From: Acanthornis magna
Taxonomy: Eukaryota; Chordata; Aves; Passeriformes; Acanthizidae
Assembly: GCA_036785705.1 (NCBI GenBank)
Contig: JAWUZG010001149.1
Location: 1-64,000, forward strand
Reading direction: 5' to 3'
DNA: 64,000 bases
Positions 60,683-64,000 of the stretch are shown one piece after another. The position numbers and the translations under genes are program-made. The notes under the pieces are model-generated. The model worked only from the letters and a program-made list of their open reading frames with translations, ran no database searches and had not been told where the DNA came from. Each line of letters opens with the position of its first letter. Positions within the stretch are counted from its first letter, which is position 1.

Positions 60683-61259
60683 TCACTTCCTCCTTATTAG
60701 TTTCCAAGCAAATCGCCTTCGACACTTTTTAACTGTGGTTTCCCATTGTTCCTCGGGTACTTCCCATTCAACAGGTACTCGAAATTCCCACTCACAGAGC
60801 AAAGTTATTATTTGAGTTAACCCTAGTTCTGTCTGGATAGGGAGTGAATTTCGCTCTCGACACTTCACGCAATGAGCTTGCCATTTTTGTGAATGACAAT
60901 ACCAGTTTTTCCCACAATGTATGCAGTTACATTTAACCCAGCTAGCATGTCCGATGAACCAGACAAGGTATGTGGTATGGCATTGAAGAAGGTTGTAGTA
61001 TCTCCTTGAGATTAGGATACAGTCTATTTTCTTCTTTATATAAATCACAGGCTAAGGCTAAAACGTAAGGACCCTTTGTTCGAAATAGTCCTGATCCTCC
61101 AGTTTGGGGTGGAAGTATTCCTCCCCAAGGCGGGTATCAGAGGTTTCTCAAAACTTGTCCAGATGGCACTTGAAACCGCTGATATAAACTTGACCTTATT
61201 TTCCAATTATTTGTGATTCTCGGTACCTCCCTTGGATCATTTGGGTCTTCCCAGTTCAT
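60683..61259 (-). pseudogene. Unassigned Cys/His-rich frame between pol and env
   Basis: An ATG at 61,259 overlaps the end of pol by about 22 bp. The frame from it runs to 60,942, with one TGA at 61,137-61,139, and encodes Trp/Pro-containing stretches such as Tyr-Pro-Pro-Trp-Gly-Gly-Ile-Leu-Pro-Pro. Another frame, open from 61,048 to 60,683, then carries a Cys-x-Cys-x2-Cys-x5-Cys cluster, followed after a His by Cys-x2-Cys, and a basic end rich in Lys and Arg. One frameshift near 60,945 would join them into about 190 codons. This is not part of the integrase or the envelope as I know them, so it may be an accessory gene or an unusual env leader. Function is unknown. Confidence 0.5.
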
Positions 61260-63744
61260 TACCACCAAGTCCTCTCTTAAGAGTCAACCTGGTATCGCCT
61301 GGCTTAGAGGTTAGAGTCCACTCCTTAGGTTCTTCCACAGGTCCTTTAATTCTGCTGGCGTGGATCCATCCTCTTTCCCTGGTCCGGATCGCTGCCTCAG
61401 TTGTCAGTAGTACCTGAAAAGGACCTTCCCATTGTGGGGTTAAAGATTGTTCTCTCCACAATTTCACTAATACCCATTCCCCTGGTTGGATATTATGAAT
61501 TTTAAATTCTAAGGGAGTGGTTTGAGGGATTATCCCTTTTAACCGCAAATTTTCAAGTGTTTTTGCAGTGGTGATGACACATTTTCTAACACTCATTTCC
61601 TCTTCTTCATAAGTAGCAGTTTCATGTTGTGTGGTTAAAAAAGGCAACCCAAAGATTCTCAGTAGAGCCAATGGTAAACATTTTACCCAGGACATCTGTG
61701 TTTCAATCATCAGTTTTGTTAGAGCTCTTTTTAAAGTCTGGTTCATTCTTTCTTCCCGGCCCGAACTCTGTGGATGCCATGGGGTATGTGATTCCCATTT
61801 TATTCCCTACTGTACTACTATTTGTTGTAGTACATTTGAAGTAAAATGTGTTCCTCTATCTGAGTCTATTCTATTAACCATTCCATATCTGGGAATAATT
61901 TGTTCTAAAAGGGTTTTACATACTACATTAGCTGTAGCTCTGACAGTGGGGACAGCTTCCACCCAATGAGTTAAATGATCTATTATTACTAATAAAAATT
62001 TCCACTTCTGTACTTGAGGGAGTTCAGTAAAATCTACTTGGATACTTTGAAATGGTTGCAGAGCTAACTCGTGACCTCCTGGGGTTGTTTTTCTCATTAC
62101 CTTTTTATTTACTTTTTGACAAGTTATGCATTTCTCAGTTACTTGCTTTGCTAATCCAAAGACCCCAATGCACCCATAATTCCTTAAAAAGTGATCACAC
62201 AAAGCCTGAGTACCCCAATGAGTCTTTTGATGCAAGCCTTCTAATACTTTTCTAGTAAGCGGTTTATTAAGTAACTGCCTTCCATCAGGGAGTTTCCATT
62301 TGCCAGATGGATCTTGCTTTCCCCCGATCTTACTTAATTCCTTTTCTTCTGCTTCACTAAATTTTGGAATTTCCGGTTCTTCCTTATCTGGAGTCAAAAT
62401 TAACAAGATTTTTTTGGTCCCATTCTCTGCTGCATCTTTAGCTTCTTGGTCTGCCGGATTATTCCCTCTTATTTCTGGGGTCATTCCCTTTTGGTGTCCC
62501 TTAACATGTACTACTGCTATTTCTTCTGGCAACTTTAGTGCTTCTAAAACCTCTAAAATCAGTCCTTCATGTATTAATCCTTTTCCCTTAGAATTTAGTA
62601 ATCCTCTTTCTTCCCAAATTTTCCCAAAAGTATGTACTACTCCAAAGGCATATTTTGAATCAGTATATATGGTTCCTTTTTCTTTTGCTAGATATTCCAA
62701 TGCTCTCTTTAGAGCATATAATTCACAAGATTGAGCTGACCAATGTGAAGGCAATTTCCCTTTTTCAATAGTCTGCATATTTTCTCCATCTACTAAAGTA
62801 TATCCTGACATTCTTTTTCCTTGTAGGCATCTAGATGAACCATCAACATATATTTTTCTCCCTTCTGGGAGGGCCTGTTCTGCTAGATCTTCCCAAACCT
62901 TAGTTTGATATTGTATAATTTCTGAGCAGTTATGTATTAAATCACTTTCTGGTTCTCCATATAAAAATTGAGCTGGGTTTAAACTTTTGTCTACTTCTAA
63001 TGTCAAGTCATCACTGTCTATTAGAATTGCTTCATATTTTAACATTCTGCAATCGGTTAACCATTTTTCAGCTTTCTGATTTAACATGCTCCTGACTGCA
63101 TGAGGACTATGCACAATTAACTTGCTTCCAAAAGTAAGTTTACGACTCTCTTCTACTTGAATGGCAGTAGCTGCTATAGCTTGTACACGCACTGGCCAGC
63201 CATGGCTTACTGGATCTAGCATTTTAGATAAATAAGCTATTGGCCTTTTCACTCCTCCCCATTCCTGAACTAAGACTCCATGGGCTACTCCACTTTCTGC
63301 ATTCACATACAGATGAAAAGGTTTTTCTAATGAGGGTAAACCCAAAGCAGGTACTGAGGCTAGCTTAATCTTTAGTTCTTCTAATTTAATATCATCTTTA
63401 GTCCATTTTATATTGTCCCCCTCTGTCAATTTTTCGTACAAGAATTTTACTGCCTTTGTATACCCTTCAATCCACAGTCTACAATGTCCCAATAATCCAA
63501 GCAGCCTTCTAACTTCCTTCTTTGAAGAAGGAGGGGGGAGAGATAAAATCCCCGCAATCCACTCAGGATTTAGTTTTTGGCTTCCTTTACTTATTAAATG
63601 ACTGAGATACTTTACTTCTGATTCCACAAATTGTAGTTTTCCTTTTGATACTCTTAATCCTTTTTCCCCAAGAAAGTTTAAAAGTTTGATAGTAGTCTCT
63701 CTAACTTCTGTTTCAACTTCCCCTGATAAGAAAAGATCATCAAT
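61237..63744 (-). pseudogene. pol: Retroviral pol: RT end, RNase H, integrase
   Basis: A single frame runs from the Asp-Asp of the RT active site (just after a TAA at 63,745-63,747) to 61,237, broken by TAG at 61,807-61,809. Counting from 63,627: the RT thumb/connection covers residues 1-240. RNase H has Asp262, Glu302, Asp323 and Asp393. The integrase zinc finger has His466, His470, Cys500 and Cys503. Integrase catalytic Asp532 and Asp590 lie before the TAG, and the expected Glu (626) after it, with correct D-35-E spacing. A Trp-Ile-His-Ala-Ser-Arg motif marks the C-terminal domain. All catalytic residues survive, so decay is mostly by stops. Confidence 0.92.
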
Positions 63745-64000
63745 TTAGGTTTCTCAGCTGAAGGATATTGCAGGTGAAACTTGCTTCGAGAGAAAATCCC
63801 AATAGGTGTATTTTGTTTTAAACTAATTATTTTTACCTGGAGTCTGAACACATGAGCAAAATGCACCTCTCCACCTAATAATCAATTTTGACACCAAGCC
63901 ATCCTGAGCACTAGATGAATCACCAGGTGAAGGGAAAAGAAGCATTTGGCCCTCTTCCAACAGCATTTCATGGTGCCTAGATATGAAAGTCTTTGACAAA
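63745..64000 (-). pseudogene. Degenerate RT palm region
   Basis: Upstream of the Asp-Asp motif the codon expected to be Tyr is TAA (63,745-63,747). Beyond it only scattered RT-like residues remain, with stops in all frames. The distance to recognisable fingers/palm sequence is too short, so an internal deletion is likely. Similarity is uncertain beyond about 63,890. Confidence 0.5.

Larger units (their letters stand above)
58082..64000 (-). mobile_element. Gammaretrovirus-like endogenous retrovirus, 3' part
   Basis: A minus-strand provirus, cut by the window edge. From its 3' side it shows the LTR, polypurine tract, env, a Cys-rich frame, and pol (integrase, RNase H, end of RT). Gene order and the style of the pol residues place it in the gammaretrovirus/ERV1 group. 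Every frame carries stops or frameshifts, so it is dead. It lies antisense in the first visible intron of the SEMA4D-like gene, starting 207 bp after the donor. Host bases before the LTR are AGTTC, whose duplicate should be found at the 5' end outside this window. Confidence 0.92.

Overview
The window looks like nuclear DNA of a bird, probably a passerine. It carries several CR1 LINE fragments, LTRs of types I associate with avian endogenous retroviruses, avian MHC class I fragments, and spliced vertebrate genes with long AT-rich introns. No bacterial operon, CRISPR array, rRNA or tRNA was recognised.

Layout. Positions 1 to about 28,000 are AT-rich, non-coding sequence in which I recognise only old repeats. 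Positions 29,177-44,325 hold nine exons of a minus-strand gene that I identify as FBXO15, a substrate adaptor of SCF ubiquitin ligases. The exons join with matching reading phases from a CpG-rich first exon, but exon 7 carries an in-frame TGA at 31,410-31,412. The last coding exon or exons were not found. An LTR lies about 230 bp upstream of the start codon, in the same orientation. A second LTR with an alpharetrovirus-like R/U5 sits in an intron, and part of an ERVL-type LTR sits in another.

Positions 45,000-53,300 are an unusual GC-rich block. It holds the 5' two-fifths of a CR1 element (ORF1 plus endonuclease, no reverse transcriptase), a G-rich minisatellite, and an inverted repeat about 4 kb across. 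Each arm of the inverted repeat carries an S/X/Y-like MHC promoter and an MHC class I-type leader exon. Between the arms are two damaged MHC class I alpha-1 fragments and CT-rich minisatellites. A further tandem repeat follows. Next comes the first exon of TMCO1 on the minus strand, with a GC splice donor and no other TMCO1 exon in view, behind a compact promoter with an RFX X-box and ETS sites.

Positions 54,300-56,010 carry three CR1 tails. At 57,735-57,874 lies the first coding exon of a semaphorin, most like SEMA4D, on the plus strand. About 200 bp into its intron sits a gammaretrovirus-like endogenous retrovirus in antisense orientation. It occupies 58,082 to the right edge and consists of the 3' LTR, polypurine tract, broken env, a broken Cys/His-rich reading frame between pol and env, and broken pol.

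As I remember chicken gene order, FBXO15, MHC class I, TMCO1 and SEMA4D lie on different chromosomes. The co-occurrence is therefore itself odd: it could be a rearranged or duplication-rich chromosome (W, microchromosome or germline-restricted) or an assembly join. All names come from reading the sequence by eye; no database search was run.
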